DNA of 64,000 nucleotides, taken from contig NZ_KV887143.1 of assembly GCF_001956315.1 (NCBI RefSeq), positions 46,314 through 110,313 of the forward strand. The letters are read 5' to 3'. Under the pieces are notes generated by a model. That model did not search any database and was not told where the DNA came from. It saw nothing but the letters and a program-made list of their open reading frames with translations. Of the stretch, positions 8,420 to 17,794 are shown piece after piece (position 1 is the first letter of the stretch; the number at the start of each line of letters is the position of its first letter). This DNA is from Sphingomonas montana (GTDB lineage Bacteria > Pseudomonadota > Alphaproteobacteria > Sphingomonadales > Sphingomonadaceae). The translations under genes and the position numbers were made by a program.

Positions 8420-9328
8420 ATGAGCGCGGACGGTATCGGCGTCAGGAAACGGCCCGGCGGCCTCGGCCGCGGGCTCTCCGCCCTGCTGGGCGAGGTCGAG
8501 CGCGAGGCACCGGTCGCCGCCGACGGCCAGCGGTCGCCGGGCATCCAGTCCGTCGCCGTCGCCGCCATCCACCCGCATCCGGGCCAGCCGCGCCGCCATT
8601 TCGACGAGACCGCGCTGGAGGAACTGGCGCAGTCGATCGCGGTCCGCGGCGTCCTGCAACCCATCCTCGTCCGCCCGCATGACGGCGGCTACCAGATCAT
8701 TGCCGGCGAACGGCGCTGGCGTGCGGCGCAGCGTGCGCACCTGCACGAAGTGCCGGTCATCGTCCGCGATTTCAGCGATATCGAAACGCTCGAAGTCGCG
8801 CTGATCGAGAATATCCAGCGGCAGGACCTGAATGCGATCGAGGAGGCGGAGGCCTATCAGCGGCTGATTGCCGACTATGGCCACAGCCAAGAGGCGCTCG
8901 GCAAGCTCGTCAACAAGTCGCGCAGCCACGTTGCCAACCTCGTCCGGCTGCTCGACCTGCCCGAACCGGTCCGCAACGACGTGTCGACCGGCGCGCTTTC
9001 GATGGGGCACGCCCGCGCGCTCGTCACCGCAAAGGACCCGATGCTGCTCGCCCGTCAGGTCATCGACCGCGGGCTGTCCGTCCGCGAAACCGAACAGCTC
9101 GCCCGCGACGCGCGCGGCCCGCGCGACCGCGCCGCCACCCCCGGCACGCCCGCCCCCAGGGCGGAACCCGATGCCGACATCCAGGCGCTCGAACGCCAGA
9201 TCGGCGACCTGCTCGGCCTGAAGGTTGGCATCGCCCACAGCGATGACGGCGGCACCGTCACCCTCCGCTACGCCACGCTCGACCAGCTCGACATGATCTG
9301 CCAGCGCCTGAGCGGCGAGGCGATCTGA
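8420..9328 (+). CDS. parB: Chromosome partitioning protein ParB
   Basis: This 302-residue CTP-dependent DNA clamp nucleates at parS and spreads along DNA. An N-terminal ParA-interacting segment (RKRPGGLGRGLSALLGE) is followed by the CTP-binding domain with GERRWRA and the ENIQRQDLN box. A helix-turn-helix segment (SQEALGKLVNKSRSHVANLVRLL) recognises parS, and a C-terminal dimerisation domain follows a Pro/Arg-rich linker. ATG 8420 is preferred over ATG 8414 because GAGAGGG is then about seven bases upstream. It ends the mnmE-parB unit. Confidence 0.97.
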   Translation: MSADGIGVRKRPGGLGRGLSALLGEVEREAPVAADGQRSPGIQSVAVAAIHPHPGQPRRHFDETALEELAQSIAVRGVLQPILVRPHDGGYQIIAGERRWRAAQRAHLHEVPVIVRDFSDIETLEVALIENIQRQDLNAIEEAEAYQRLIADYGHSQEALGKLVNKSRSHVANLVRLLDLPEPVRNDVSTGALSMGHARALVTAKDPMLLARQVIDRGLSVRETEQLARDARGPRDRAATPGTPAPRAEPDADIQALERQIGDLLGLKVGIAHSDDGGTVTLRYATLDQLDMICQRLSGEAI

Positions 9329-9372
9329 GTCGGTTGGACAGATTCACGGCGTCCATCAGCACCACACCACAG

Positions 9373-9435
9373 TCCGTTTGGTTCGAGCCTGTCGAGAACC
9401 GGAGCTAAGTTCTCGACAGGCTTGAACCAAACGGA
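9373..9435. repeat. 27-bp inverted repeat after parB
   Basis: Arms 9373-9399 and 9409-9435 are reverse complements with a single G:U-type difference, separated by a 9-base loop. The motif includes GAGCCTGTCGAGAAC. It lies between convergent parB and holA in a 306-base gap (9329-9634) with no gene. A hairpin here could end transcription from both sides, although no T-run follows. It resembles REP-like dispersed hairpins. Confidence 0.75.
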
Positions 9436-9479
9436 TTGAGCGCTTGAACCTCAAAATCCACAATCCAGACTCCGCCCAC

Positions 9480-9524
9480 CCCGAGCGCAGTCGGGGACCC
9501 TTCGAGCGCAGCCGAGAAGCCGAC
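9480..9524. repeat. Dispersed intergenic repeat, copy 1
   Basis: A 45-base sequence beginning CCCGAGCGCAGTCG recurs at 15343-15388 with one indel and one substitution. It is followed at 9525-9550 by related CTCGGCTACGCTCGGGG sequence that can fold. It is non-coding and sits in the parB-holA gap. Such CGAGCGCAGTCGAG elements are common between genes in sphingomonads. Confidence 0.75.
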
Positions 9525-9634
9525 CTCGGCCCCTCGGCTACGCTCGGGGGAATGAGTGCCTCGACTGCGCCCGGCATGGACGGGAGGGCGAGGTCAGGAC
9601 GAGAAGCGCAGTATGAACCACACCCCACCAAATC

Positions 9635-10654
9635 CTACCGCCCCCGCCGCGCCTGCCGGCCGATCGCGAACAGTTCCTCGCCCAACCCGGCGCCCCCTGC
9701 TGATCGCGAAGACTTCGCATCGCGCTCCGCCGCCGCCAGCCGCTCGATCGTCCGGGCCAGCGCCTTCGGGTTCCAGCGCGCGACCTGCCCTGCCACGATC
9801 CCGCGTTCCTTGAAGAACACCGCCTTGCCCGCCGTCGCCATCGCATGATCCACGCTGCTGCCGCCGGCCACCTCGGCGCGCAGGTTGGACAGCAGCAGCG
9901 CGCGCCGCCCCAGCGCCCGCAGCACCGGAATCGCCTCGCCCGCCGCATCGATCCGCGCCAGCGCCGCCTCCAGCACGGCCAGATCGCCATCGAACGTCGC
10001 ATTGACCAGCGCACCGACGTCGCCTTCCTCCGCATCGGCAGACAGCGCCGCGAACCCGGCCGCGTCCAGTTCCATCGGCCGGTCCGGCGCGGCATCCAGG
10101 TACAGCGCGAACTTGTCGATCTCCTGGGCCAGCAGCGCCCGATCCCCGCCGCTCGCCGCCGCCAGCCGCTGCGCGATTTCCGGCCCCATCCTGACCCCGC
10201 GCGACTGCCCCATGGACAGCGCGATCCGGTCCGCCTCGCCCCCTTCGGGCAGGTAGGAAATGCACGCCATCACATCGAGCCGCGCCGTCGCCAGCTTCAC
10301 CAGCTTGGCGTCCTTGCGCAACGCGCCGGCCACCACCACCACCGGATTGCCTGCGCCCGGCGCCTCCATCAGCGCCTCGGCCGCGTCGATCATGTCGTCG
10401 CCCGCCGGCTCGACGCGGATGTAGCGCTTGTCCCCGAACAGCGACATCGCCATCGCCTCGTCCGACAGGCGCGCCGGATCCGCCTTCAGCCCTGCGCCGG
10501 TCAGGTCGATCCGTTCCGCGCCCGGTAACGCCTTGCCCAGCCGCCCGGCCAGTTCGCGCGACCCGGACTCGTCGGGGCCGTAGAGCAGGAACATGCGGAC
10601 CCCGGGGTCCGGCTTGTCCAGCGCCCGCTCCATCTGGGGGCGCTTGAGGATCAT
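9635..10654 (-). CDS. holA: DNA polymerase III subunit delta (HolA)
   Basis: This 339-residue clamp-loader subunit opens the beta sliding clamp during replication. The N-terminal AAA+-like domain carries LLYGPDESGSRELAGRL, the degenerate P-loop expected for delta. A three-helix collar domain is consistent with the alanine-rich second half. It starts at ATG 10654, overlapping the lptE stop by four bases. It is the last gene of the leuS-lptE-holA unit and faces parB. Confidence 0.92.
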   Translation of the reverse strand: MILKRPQMERALDKPDPGVRMFLLYGPDESGSRELAGRLGKALPGAERIDLTGAGLKADPARLSDEAMAMSLFGDKRYIRVEPAGDDMIDAAEALMEAPGAGNPVVVVAGALRKDAKLVKLATARLDVMACISYLPEGGEADRIALSMGQSRGVRMGPEIAQRLAAASGGDRALLAQEIDKFALYLDAAPDRPMELDAAGFAALSADAEEGDVGALVNATFDGDLAVLEAALARIDAAGEAIPVLRALGRRALLLSNLRAEVAGGSSVDHAMATAGKAVFFKERGIVAGQVARWNPKALARTIERLAAAERDAKSSRSAGGAGLGEELFAIGRQARRGR

Positions 10655-11145
10655 TCGGGTGCGGGTGTCCGCTCGGCATACAGCGCCAGCCGCGCCACGA
10701 TCTGGTCGGCGATGTCGCCCGACAGCCGTTCCAGCGCGGTTTCCTCCGCGGCGATCAGCGCATATTCCGAACTCACCACGTCGATGCCCGCGTCCGAACT
10801 GGCGGTCGCATCGAGCAGCACCGTACCCGCCTTCGCATCGACCAGCCGGTATCGCGCGCGCAACGTCCGCCGCTCGCGCGTCACCGCCTGGTCGCGGCGG
10901 ATGCCGAACCCGGTGATCCGGTCGTCCAGCTCGACCTCGATCCGCTTGCTTGCGGCCGCCCCGCCGGTCAGCCGGCTCGCCAGCGCGCCCTGCATGAAAT
11001 AGCCCGCCTTGCCCGGGATCGGCGCGACCGCGACATCGGCCAGCGCCGTCGCCACCGGCCCGCTGCCGCCCCCTGCATAGACCGGCCGCAGCCCGCAGCC
11101 CGACAGGCTGGCCGCGGCGATCAGCGCGAGGAGTACCCCCCTCAT
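10651..11145 (-). CDS. lptE: LPS-assembly lipoprotein LptE
   Basis: This 164-residue outer-membrane lipoprotein plugs the LptD barrel for lipopolysaccharide export. The N-terminus [17 protein letters not shown] is a lipoprotein signal with lipobox LSGC (modified Cys 17), followed by GLRPVY, typical of LptE. The rest is the alpha/beta LptE fold. ATG 11145 overlaps the leuS stop by four bases, and its stop overlaps the holA start. The leuS-lptE-holA order matches that of many proteobacteria. Confidence 0.9.
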   Translation of the reverse strand: MRGVLLALIAAASLSGCGLRPVYAGGGSGPVATALADVAVAPIPGKAGYFMQGALASRLTGGAAASKRIEVELDDRITGFGIRRDQAVTRERRTLRARYRLVDAKAGTVLLDATASSDAGIDVVSSEYALIAAEETALERLSGDIADQIVARLALYAERTPAPE

Positions 11146-13724
11146 GCGACGATGTTCACCAGACGACCGGGCACCACCACGATCTTGCGCGGGGTCGCGC
11201 CGTCCAGCACGCGGATCACCTTGTCGGATGCCATCGCCATCGCCTCCAGCACCGCCTTGTCGGCGTCCTTCGCGGCGGTCAGCGTATCGCGCAGCTTGCC
11301 GTTCACCTGCACCGCGATCGTCACCTGATCGTCGATCAGCATCGCCGGGTCGACCGCCGGCCACGCCGCATCGGCGACCAGCCCGTCATGCCCCGCCCGC
11401 GCCCAGGCTTCCTCCGCCAGATGCGGGATCATGGGTGCGACCAGCAGGATCAGCGTCTCCGCAGCTCGGGCCCGGTCCGGCCCTGCGGGGGCCTTCTCTA
11501 GTGCCGCGACGAAGCTGAACAGCTTGGCCACCGCCTTGTTGAACTGCAACGCGTCTATATCGTCCGCGATGCCCTGGATCGTGCGATGCCGCAGCCGCTC
11601 CAGCTCCGGCGCGACACCGTCACCGGCGGCGGCAGGCTCGGTCAGCCGCCACACGCGCTGCACCAGCCGCCACGCCCCCTCGATCCCTGCCTCGCTCCAC
11701 GGCAGGTCGCGTTCCGGCGGGCTGTCGGACAGCATGAACCAGCGCACCGCGTCCGCGCCATATTGGTCGACGATCGGTCCCGGATCGATCGTGTTCTTCT
11801 TGGACTTCGACATCTTCTCGACGCGCCCGACCGTCACGGCCAAGCCCGTCGCCGTCTCGAACACACCCGCGTCGCGCCGCTCGATATCGTCGGGCGACAG
11901 CCATTTCGGCACGGTCAGCACTTCGCCCGTCTCGGTCCGCTCCTCGACCGTGCGCGAATAGGTTTCGTGCGTCACCATCCCCTGCGTGAACAGCCCGCCG
12001 AACGGCTCCGCCACGTCCAGCCGCCCGATCCGGTTGAGCGCGCGCGTCCAGAACCGCGCATAGAGCAGGTGCAGGATCGCATGCTCCACTCCGCCGATAT
12101 ACTGCCCCACCGGCAGCCACTGTTCCGCCACCGCCTTGTCGAACGGCTTGTCGTCCGGCTGGCTGGCGAAGCGGATGAAGTACCACGACGAATCGACGAA
12201 CGTGTCGAGCGTATCGGTCTCGCGCCGCGCCGGTGCCCCACATGCCGGGCAATCGACATGCTTCCAGGTCGGGTGCCGATCGAGCGGATTGCCTGGCACG
12301 TCGAACGTCACATCCTCCGGCAACACCACCGGCAGCTGCTCGGTCGGCACCGGCACCACGCCGCACGCGTCGCAATGCACGATCGGGATCGGTGTGCCCC
12401 AGTAACGCTGCCGCGACACGCCCCAGTCGCGCAGCCGCCAGACGGTGGTGCCCTCGCCCCAGCCACCGGCCTCCGCCCGCGCGATGACCTCGGCCTTGCC
12501 GGCCTCGACCGACAACCCGTCCAGGAATCGCGAATGGACCAGCACGCCCGGCGCGCTGTCCGCCTCGTCCTCCACCGGCGCATCCGCCTGCTCCGCGCTG
12601 GCGGCGACCACGCGCGTCACCGGCAGCTGATACTTCCGCGCGAAATCCAGGTCGCGCTGGTCGTGCGCCGGCACGCCGAACACCGCGCCCGTCCCATATT
12701 CCATCAACACGAAGTTCGCGACGAACAGCGGCAGCGTCCACTCCGGATCGAACGGATGCACCACGCGCAGCCCGGTATCGAAGCCCAGCTTCTCCGCCGT
12801 CTCGACCTCGGCCGCCGCCGTGCCCGTCCGCTTGCACGTCGCGATAAAGTCGACCAGGCCTACGTCGTTCGCGGCCAGCGCCTGCGCGATCGGATGGTCC
12901 GCCGCGATCGCCGCGAAACTCGCGCCGAAGATGGTGTCCGGCCGCGTCGTGAAGACTTCCAGCGTCTCGTGACCCGGCAACGGATCAGCGATATCGAACC
13001 GGAACTTGAGGCCCCGACTCTTGCCGATCCAGTTCTCCTGCATCGTCCGCACCTTGGCGGGCCATTGGTCCAGATCGCTTAAGCCGGCCAGCAGGTCGTC
13101 CGCGAAATCGGTGATCCGCAGGAACCACTGGCTAAGCTTGCGCCGCTCCACCAGCGCGCCCGACCGCCATCCGCGCCCGTCGATCACCTGTTCGTTGGCC
13201 AGCACCGTATGATCGACCGGGTCCCAGTTCACCGCGCTTTCCTTGCGGTACACCAGCCCATGCGCGAACAGGTCGAGGAACAGCGCCTGTTCCTGCCCGT
13301 AATAGTCCGGCTCGCACGTCGCCAGCTCGCGGCTCCAGTCGAGCGCGAAGCCAAGCCGCTTCAGCTGCGTCCGCATGTCGGCGATGTTCGCGCGCGTCCA
13401 CGCGCCCGGATGGACGCCCTTCTCCATCGCCGCGTTTTCCGCCGGCATCCCGAACGCGTCCCACCCCATCGGGTGCAGCACCTCGTGCCCCGTCATCCGG
13501 CGATAGCGCGCCAGCACGTCGCCCATCGTATAGTTGCGGACATGCCCCATGTGGATCCGCCCGGACGGATAGGGGAACATCTCCAGCACATAGCTTTTTG
13601 GCTTCGGACTCGCGTCGTCCGCCTCGAACGTGCCGCGTTCCGCCCAGGTCGCCTGCCAGCGCGGGTCGGCGTCGAGCGCGTTGAACCGTACCGGGGCGGA
13701 CCCCTGCGCCTGACCTTCCATCAT
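11142..13724 (-). CDS. leuS: Leucine--tRNA ligase
   Basis: This 860-residue class I aminoacyl-tRNA synthetase charges tRNA-Leu. The HIGH motif appears as HMGH at 58-61 ([16 protein letters not shown]) and KMSKS near residue 636. The CP1 editing insertion lies between them. A zinc-binding-like CDACG...CPACG pair is visible in the insertion near the middle. Two adjacent ATGs (13724, 13721) are possible starts; a TTG at 13745 would overlap the DUF3576 gene. The stop overlaps lptE's start. Confidence 0.98.
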   Translation of the reverse strand: MMEGQAQGSAPVRFNALDADPRWQATWAERGTFEADDASPKPKSYVLEMFPYPSGRIHMGHVRNYTMGDVLARYRRMTGHEVLHPMGWDAFGMPAENAAMEKGVHPGAWTRANIADMRTQLKRLGFALDWSRELATCEPDYYGQEQALFLDLFAHGLVYRKESAVNWDPVDHTVLANEQVIDGRGWRSGALVERRKLSQWFLRITDFADDLLAGLSDLDQWPAKVRTMQENWIGKSRGLKFRFDIADPLPGHETLEVFTTRPDTIFGASFAAIAADHPIAQALAANDVGLVDFIATCKRTGTAAAEVETAEKLGFDTGLRVVHPFDPEWTLPLFVANFVLMEYGTGAVFGVPAHDQRDLDFARKYQLPVTRVVAASAEQADAPVEDEADSAPGVLVHSRFLDGLSVEAGKAEVIARAEAGGWGEGTTVWRLRDWGVSRQRYWGTPIPIVHCDACGVVPVPTEQLPVVLPEDVTFDVPGNPLDRHPTWKHVDCPACGAPARRETDTLDTFVDSSWYFIRFASQPDDKPFDKAVAEQWLPVGQYIGGVEHAILHLLYARFWTRALNRIGRLDVAEPFGGLFTQGMVTHETYSRTVEERTETGEVLTVPKWLSPDDIERRDAGVFETATGLAVTVGRVEKMSKSKKNTIDPGPIVDQYGADAVRWFMLSDSPPERDLPWSEAGIEGAWRLVQRVWRLTEPAAAGDGVAPELERLRHRTIQGIADDIDALQFNKAVAKLFSFVAALEKAPAGPDRARAAETLILLVAPMIPHLAEEAWARAGHDGLVADAAWPAVDPAMLIDDQVTIAVQVNGKLRDTLTAAKDADKAVLEAMAMASDKVIRVLDGATPRKIVVVPGRLVNIVA

Positions 13725-13734
13725 CACGTGGCGA

Positions 13735-14169
13735 TCAGCCCGCAACGGCGGTACGGCGCAGGTCGCGGGCCTTGGTCAGGATCACTTCTTCCAGCTTCTG
13801 CACGGTGGCCGCCTGCACCGGCGACTCCGTCCAGCGCCCGCCCTGATACACTTCGCGCGATGCCGCCACGCGCAGCGCGTCGGCACGCAGGTCCTGGTCC
13901 AGGATCGACACGGTCACCTTCATCCGCTCGGACGGCAACGCCGGGTTCTGGTACCAGTCGGTCACGATCACGCCGCCGTTGGAATCGACCTGCCCCATCG
14001 GCATGAACGACAGCGTGTCGAGCGCGGCGCGCCACAGATAGCTGTTCACCCCGATCGTCGTGACGCGCGACGGCGCCATCGCGGTCGCCAGGCCGGCCTT
14101 TTCCTTGCCCCCGCCGCATGCGGTGAGTGCGACGAGGCCGAGGATGAGCGCGGGGCGGGACAGACGCAT
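13735..14169 (-). CDS. DUF3576 domain lipoprotein
   Basis: This 144-residue protein has a lipoprotein signal ([18 protein letters not shown], lipobox LTAC, Cys 18). The mature domain matches DUF3576 in the features [24 protein letters not shown] and GGRW. It is an envelope protein of unknown function found upstream of leuS in many alphaproteobacteria. It ends 10 bases before the leuS start and is likely the first gene of the leuS-lptE-holA unit. The shared neighbourhood with LptE makes an envelope-biogenesis link plausible but unproven. Confidence 0.88.
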   Translation of the reverse strand: MRLSRPALILGLVALTACGGGKEKAGLATAMAPSRVTTIGVNSYLWRAALDTLSFMPMGQVDSNGGVIVTDWYQNPALPSERMKVTVSILDQDLRADALRVAASREVYQGGRWTESPVQAATVQKLEEVILTKARDLRRTAVAG

Positions 14170-14382
14170 GACGGAACCTCGATAGGCAACAGGGCAGGGC
14201 CGTCCGAAAACGGCGGGATCGCCACCGTTATAGGGCCTGGGCGCACGCCCGCAAGCACGCGCCCCCGCCCCTGCGGCGCGGCACCTGTGGAGTTGGTGCA
14301 ACAGCGCATCCGAGAATCGCTCGCGGTCTCTGGCGAGGCGCAACCCCGCCGTGCTAGCGCAGTTTTCAGAGGGGTGCAGGGA

Positions 14383-15126
14383 ATGACGACCATGGCCGCG
14401 AATCGCGCCATTGCTGGGCTGTCCGGGGTGCTGGGTGCGCTCGCCTTCGTCACGTCCGTCGCCACCCCCGTCAGTGCCGACGCCGCAGTGCCGCGCAAGC
14501 GCGTTTCGGGCGCGTCCGGCATCTCGCTTCCGTCGGCCAGCGGCATTGGCTCCTTCACCCCGGCCTCGGCCGATCCGCGCCGCGCGGCACTCGCCCGGAT
14601 GTCGGGCCTGAACAGCAGCGGCTTCCGCTTCACTCCGTCCGCCGCACCCGGCAGCCGGCGGGCCGTCACGGTCGCCGTCCGCGCCCGCGCCGCCAATGCC
14701 CGGATCGAGGCGCAGCGCGCCGGGATCATCACCAACGTCGCCAACCTGTCGCTCGCGCCGTCCGCCTACAGCCTGGGCGTCTCGGTCGGCTGGAAGAAGT
14801 TCGCGCTGTCCGGCGATTTCGCCCGGACCGAGGGCAATATCCTGCCGATCGACAATGAGGCGATCGACCTGGGCGTCAGCTTCGCGAACCGCAAGTGGAG
14901 CACGAAGCTGCAACTGGGCGCCGATCGCGCGATCGGCGGCCGCCCGTCGCTGCTGGGCGCGGACCAGACCTATTCGGTCGATCTGGGCGGTGCCTATGCG
15001 CTCACCCGCAACCTCGATCTGGCCGGCGGCCTGCGCTACAAGACGCAGCGCGAACGGATCGACGCAATCGCCGATCAGCGTCGCGACAGCCAGGCCGTCT
15101 ACATCGGCACCGCCTTCCGCTTCTGA
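14383..15126 (+). CDS. Putative outer-membrane beta-barrel protein
   Basis: This 247-residue protein has a signal-like N-terminus (residues 1-33, ending near SADAA) and a low-complexity Ala/Ser/Arg-rich linker to about residue 115. Alternating hydrophobic/polar strands follow (SLGVSVGWKKFALSGDFAR, STKLQLGADRAIG). The chain ends YIGTAFRF with a terminal Phe, the usual outer-membrane insertion signal. It resembles the barrel of small porin-like proteins, but no specific family was recognised. ATG 14383 has GCAGGGA upstream. The gene is divergent from DUF3576, with 213 bases between them where promoters for both sides should lie. Confidence 0.65.
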   Translation: MTTMAANRAIAGLSGVLGALAFVTSVATPVSADAAVPRKRVSGASGISLPSASGIGSFTPASADPRRAALARMSGLNSSGFRFTPSAAPGSRRAVTVAVRARAANARIEAQRAGIITNVANLSLAPSAYSLGVSVGWKKFALSGDFARTEGNILPIDNEAIDLGVSFANRKWSTKLQLGADRAIGGRPSLLGADQTYSVDLGGAYALTRNLDLAGGLRYKTQRERIDAIADQRRDSQAVYIGTAFRF

Positions 15127-15218
15127 CCGCGGTGTATCCCGTGAGCGGACTGCGGAGTATGTGCGAACGCCAATCACCTGTGGTGCAAGGCATTGGTTCG
15201 GTCTCACGCCAGCACTGC

Positions 15219-15268
15219 TTGTCCTGAGTAGGGGTTGAGCGAAGCCGAAGACCCGTATCGAAGGACAA
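15219..15268. repeat. Dispersed intergenic hairpin repeat
   Basis: The sequence opens TTGTCCTGAGTAGG and closes CGTATCGAAGGACAA, with TTGTCCT/AGGACAA as its outer arms. This matches a very common sphingomonad intergenic hairpin type (CGTCCTGAGTAG...CGAAGGACG). It lies in the 435-base gap 15127-15561, which contains repeats but no recognisable gene. Confidence 0.65.
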
Positions 15269-15342
15269 TCCTGTCCACCGAACACACGACCACCCGCCCA
15301 AACGGGCCGAACACTGATCCGGCCGCCCTAGAAACCGCCCAT

Positions 15343-15388
15343 CCCGAGCGCAGTCGAGGGACCCTTCGAGCGAAGCCGAGAAGCCGAC
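15343..15388. repeat. Dispersed intergenic repeat, copy 2
   Basis: A 46-base near-copy of 9480-9524 in the same orientation, with one extra base and one substitution. It is non-coding. The rest of the gap up to 15561 shows lower GC around 15415-15500 and no gene. Confidence 0.75.
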
Positions 15389-15561
15389 AGCACCCCAAAA
15401 CCAAGCCCGAAGCCTAGCCCGGATCCATCTTCAGCAATCATAGCTGATCCACTCGCAAAGTCCGGTCCGAAGCGATCAAAGACTGGCCCAACACCAACCG
15501 TACGCCCACATGCGCAGGGCAAGTGCGCACTCCGGTTGGACGCCAGCTCAAAACCCAGTCA

Positions 15562-16101
15562 TCACCTCACAAACGCATCGATCCCCGCCCAGCCCCGCGC
15601 GCCCAGCGCAGCCAGCCCGCGCGCCGCCCGCGCCCCGACCCCGCCCAGCGCGATCACCGGCATCCGCGCGCCCCGCGCCAGCATCCCGAACCGCACCCGT
15701 CCCAGCGCCGCCCCCCCGACATGCGACCGCGTCGCGAACACCGGCGACACCAGCACGCAGTCCGCACCCAGCCGCGCCGCCCGCATCACCTCGGCCCTGT
15801 CATGCGCCCCCACCGTCCGCAGTCGCGCCGGGCCGACCTTCACCCCATGCACCCCGTCCGCCCGCCACCCGATCGCTTGGCGCGGCGTACCCGCCAGCAC
15901 CAGCACCAGCCCGCGCGCCCGCGCGATCCGCCGCACCCGGTCATACAGCGCGCGCCGCCCCGGCACGCCATAATGACGGAATATCACGCCGGCCCCACGC
16001 GGCAGCCGGGCCAGGGCCGGCCACAGCGCTTCCCCCATCCGCGGGTCGGTCATCAGCCACAGTGTCGGGACGGCGGGCGGTCGGGCGTGGCGTGTCGGCA
16101 T
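15562..16101 (-). CDS. Thiamine phosphate synthase / TenI-like protein
   Basis: This 179-residue TIM-barrel protein resembles the ThiE/TenI family. ThiE joins the pyrimidine and thiazole precursors of thiamine phosphate. Visible features are WLMTDPRM near the N-terminus, GADCVLVSPVFATRSHVGG (the phosphate-side loop) and PVIALGGVGA. The barrel is shorter than classical ThiE (about 210), and no other thiamine genes are nearby, so catalytic activity is uncertain. ATG 16101 is used; the next upstream ATG at 16125 would overlap the divergent yggS start. Confidence 0.75.
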   Translation of the reverse strand: MPTRHARPPAVPTLWLMTDPRMGEALWPALARLPRGAGVIFRHYGVPGRRALYDRVRRIARARGLVLVLAGTPRQAIGWRADGVHGVKVGPARLRTVGAHDRAEVMRAARLGADCVLVSPVFATRSHVGGAALGRVRFGMLARGARMPVIALGGVGARAARGLAALGARGWAGIDAFVR

Positions 16102-16123
16102 CGTCGCCTGTATAGCGCGCGCC

Positions 16124-16828
16124 ATGACATCCGATACTTCCGCCAACCCGGATCCCGCCGCCCGCCTCGCCGACGCCGTGACGCGCATCGCGCGGGCCGC
16201 CGCACTCCGCCCCACGCCGCACGCCGTCACGCTGATCGCGGTCAGCAAGACGCGCAGCGCCGCGGAGATCGCCCCGCTGCTCGCCGCCGGTCACCGTGCT
16301 TACGGCGAAAACCGCGTTCAGGAAGCCGAATCGAAATGGCCCGCGCTGCGCGAGTCCCACGCCGACATCGCGCTCCACCTCGTCGGGCAGCTGCAATCGA
16401 ACAAGGCAGACGCCGCGGTCGCGCTGTTCGACGCGATCCACAGTGTCGATCGCCCCTCGCTGGTCGCAGCATTGGCCCGCGCGATGGACAAGGCCGATCG
16501 CCGGCCCGACTGCTTCCTCCAGGTCAATATCGGCGCGGAGGACCAGAAGGGCGGCTGCCCGATCGCCGACCTGCCCGCGCTCCTTGCGGCCGCACGCACC
16601 GCGAACCTGCCCGTCGCCGGCCTCATGGCCGTCCCGCCCGCCGATGTGGAGGCCGCTCCCTATTTCGCACTGCTCGCAAAACTCGCCCGCGACCACGGCC
16701 TGCCGGGCCTCAGCATGGGCATGTCGCAGGATTATGAAACCGCCGTCCTGATCGGCGCCACCCACGTCCGCATCGGCACCGCCCTGTTCGGCGACCGGGC
16801 CTTAGCAACCGTCCCACCGCGTCCCTGA
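16124..16828 (+). CDS. YggS family pyridoxal-phosphate homeostasis protein
   Basis: This 234-residue cytoplasmic PLP-binding barrel protein (YggS/PROSC/COG0325) helps control vitamin B6 and amino-acid balance rather than catalysing a defined reaction. The PLP lysine lies in LIAVSKTRS (Lys 42). YGENRVQE, HLVGQLQSNK and SMGMSQDYETAVLIGATHVRIGTALFG are family signatures. It is divergent from the ThiE-like gene with only 22 bases between starts. A short hairpin of the CTCTTCCGC...GGGGGAGG type at about 16831-16853 may end its transcript. Confidence 0.95.
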   Translation: MTSDTSANPDPAARLADAVTRIARAAALRPTPHAVTLIAVSKTRSAAEIAPLLAAGHRAYGENRVQEAESKWPALRESHADIALHLVGQLQSNKADAAVALFDAIHSVDRPSLVAALARAMDKADRRPDCFLQVNIGAEDQKGGCPIADLPALLAAARTANLPVAGLMAVPPADVEAAPYFALLAKLARDHGLPGLSMGMSQDYETAVLIGATHVRIGTALFGDRALATVPPRP

Positions 16829-17179
16829 ACCCTCTTCCGCCTTTGCGGGGGAGGATCGGGTGAGGCCTCCTTCTGCGCATGTCTTCGGCACGAGCCACGA
16901 AGCGCTCGCCAAGGCCTTGCCCGTTTCCGGCCGGTCGAAAACCGCGCACCGCCTTCCCATTTCGCCATGTCCGACAGGCAGTTTCGGGAAAGCCCGATCG
17001 GGAACAGGTTTCGGGAAAGCATGGCCACCCAAAAGCACAGGGCCAGCATCGCGCGCAGTTCTCCCGCGCCACATGCGTTTGTGGGAAGGCTGAAACGTCC
17101 GCTAACGCCCAATTGTGGACGCTGACGCAAAGTGCTTTCCTCCCGCCTGTCGAACGATCGTTATCTCGAAGGCTATTAT
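16829..17179. other. Gene-free 351-bp stretch with short direct repeats
   Basis: No gene was recognised. The 13-mer GTTTCGGGAAAGC occurs twice, at 16981-16993 and 17008-17020. The start carries a GC-rich hairpin after yggS. GC content falls toward the right end, leading into the low-GC islet. Open frames on both strands here lack family resemblance and a ribosome-binding site. Confidence 0.55.
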
Positions 17180-17614
17180 ATGCGCTTGCCTCTAGCTTCG
17201 GCTTTCCTGATGCTTGCGCCCTCCACGGCGCTAGCGTGCCTTCCGCTTCCGTCTGGGATCATCGAGCCGCCGCTGCCCACGGTTGAACAGCGAGCGGAGG
17301 CTATCGCTCGCGCCTCGGACAACATTGTCTACGGCGTTTTGACGCGTGGCATCGCCAATGATCGCGACGGGCAGCTACGCATCTTGCACGTTTACAAGGG
17401 CGACCTGCGGGCTGGAGCGCGCGTGACGATCAAGAACAGTTGGGGTTTCGATCCGCCGACATGCTCCGGCATGCTCGGTGGTCCACCACCAACACCGAAG
17501 GGTACAAAGGGTGTTTTCGCTTGGTCGGGCGAACCTGAGCTAAACGGCGTGTCGGAGGACCGTCTGGCCGTAATGTTCAAACGACGGCTCATCATCCGCG
17601 CGAACGGCCGCTAA
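17180..17614 (+). CDS. Secreted hypothetical protein
   Basis: This 144-residue protein has a clear signal peptide (MRLPLASAFLMLAPSTALAC, likely cleaved after ALA near residue 19). The mature domain has ASDNIVYGVLTRG, LRILHVYKGDL and VTIKNSWGF. These resemble small periplasmic proteins that measure release or flux, but no family could be named. A second Cys lies in PPTCSGML and could pair with Cys 20. ATG 17180 has GAAGG eight bases upstream. Base composition is lower in GC than flanking genes, so recent acquisition is possible. Confidence 0.6.
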   Translation: MRLPLASAFLMLAPSTALACLPLPSGIIEPPLPTVEQRAEAIARASDNIVYGVLTRGIANDRDGQLRILHVYKGDLRAGARVTIKNSWGFDPPTCSGMLGGPPPTPKGTKGVFAWSGEPELNGVSEDRLAVMFKRRLIIRANGR

Positions 17615-17794
17615 CCACCACAACGAGACATTCCATCATTCCCGTTGAACGATTCTTTTGGGAAACCCCCGGCCGTCTCGATCGCTGTTTATAGTCGGAA
17701 AGCCGCGGAGACCCGTGTCGACCCTTTCCGCAAAACCGCATATATTCGGAGCAGGATCAGGAGTTTCGGTAAGATCAGGTTCGGAGGTGTACGG

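Noticed and set aside
15127-15561. Repeat cluster considered as a CRISPR array or insertion-sequence remnant
   Set aside because: The elements are different hairpins, not regularly spaced identical repeats, and there is no cas or transposase gene fragment.
16879-17286. Open frames on both strands in the gap after yggS
   Set aside because: They overlap each other, contain repeat-derived sequence and lack a ribosome-binding site or family resemblance.
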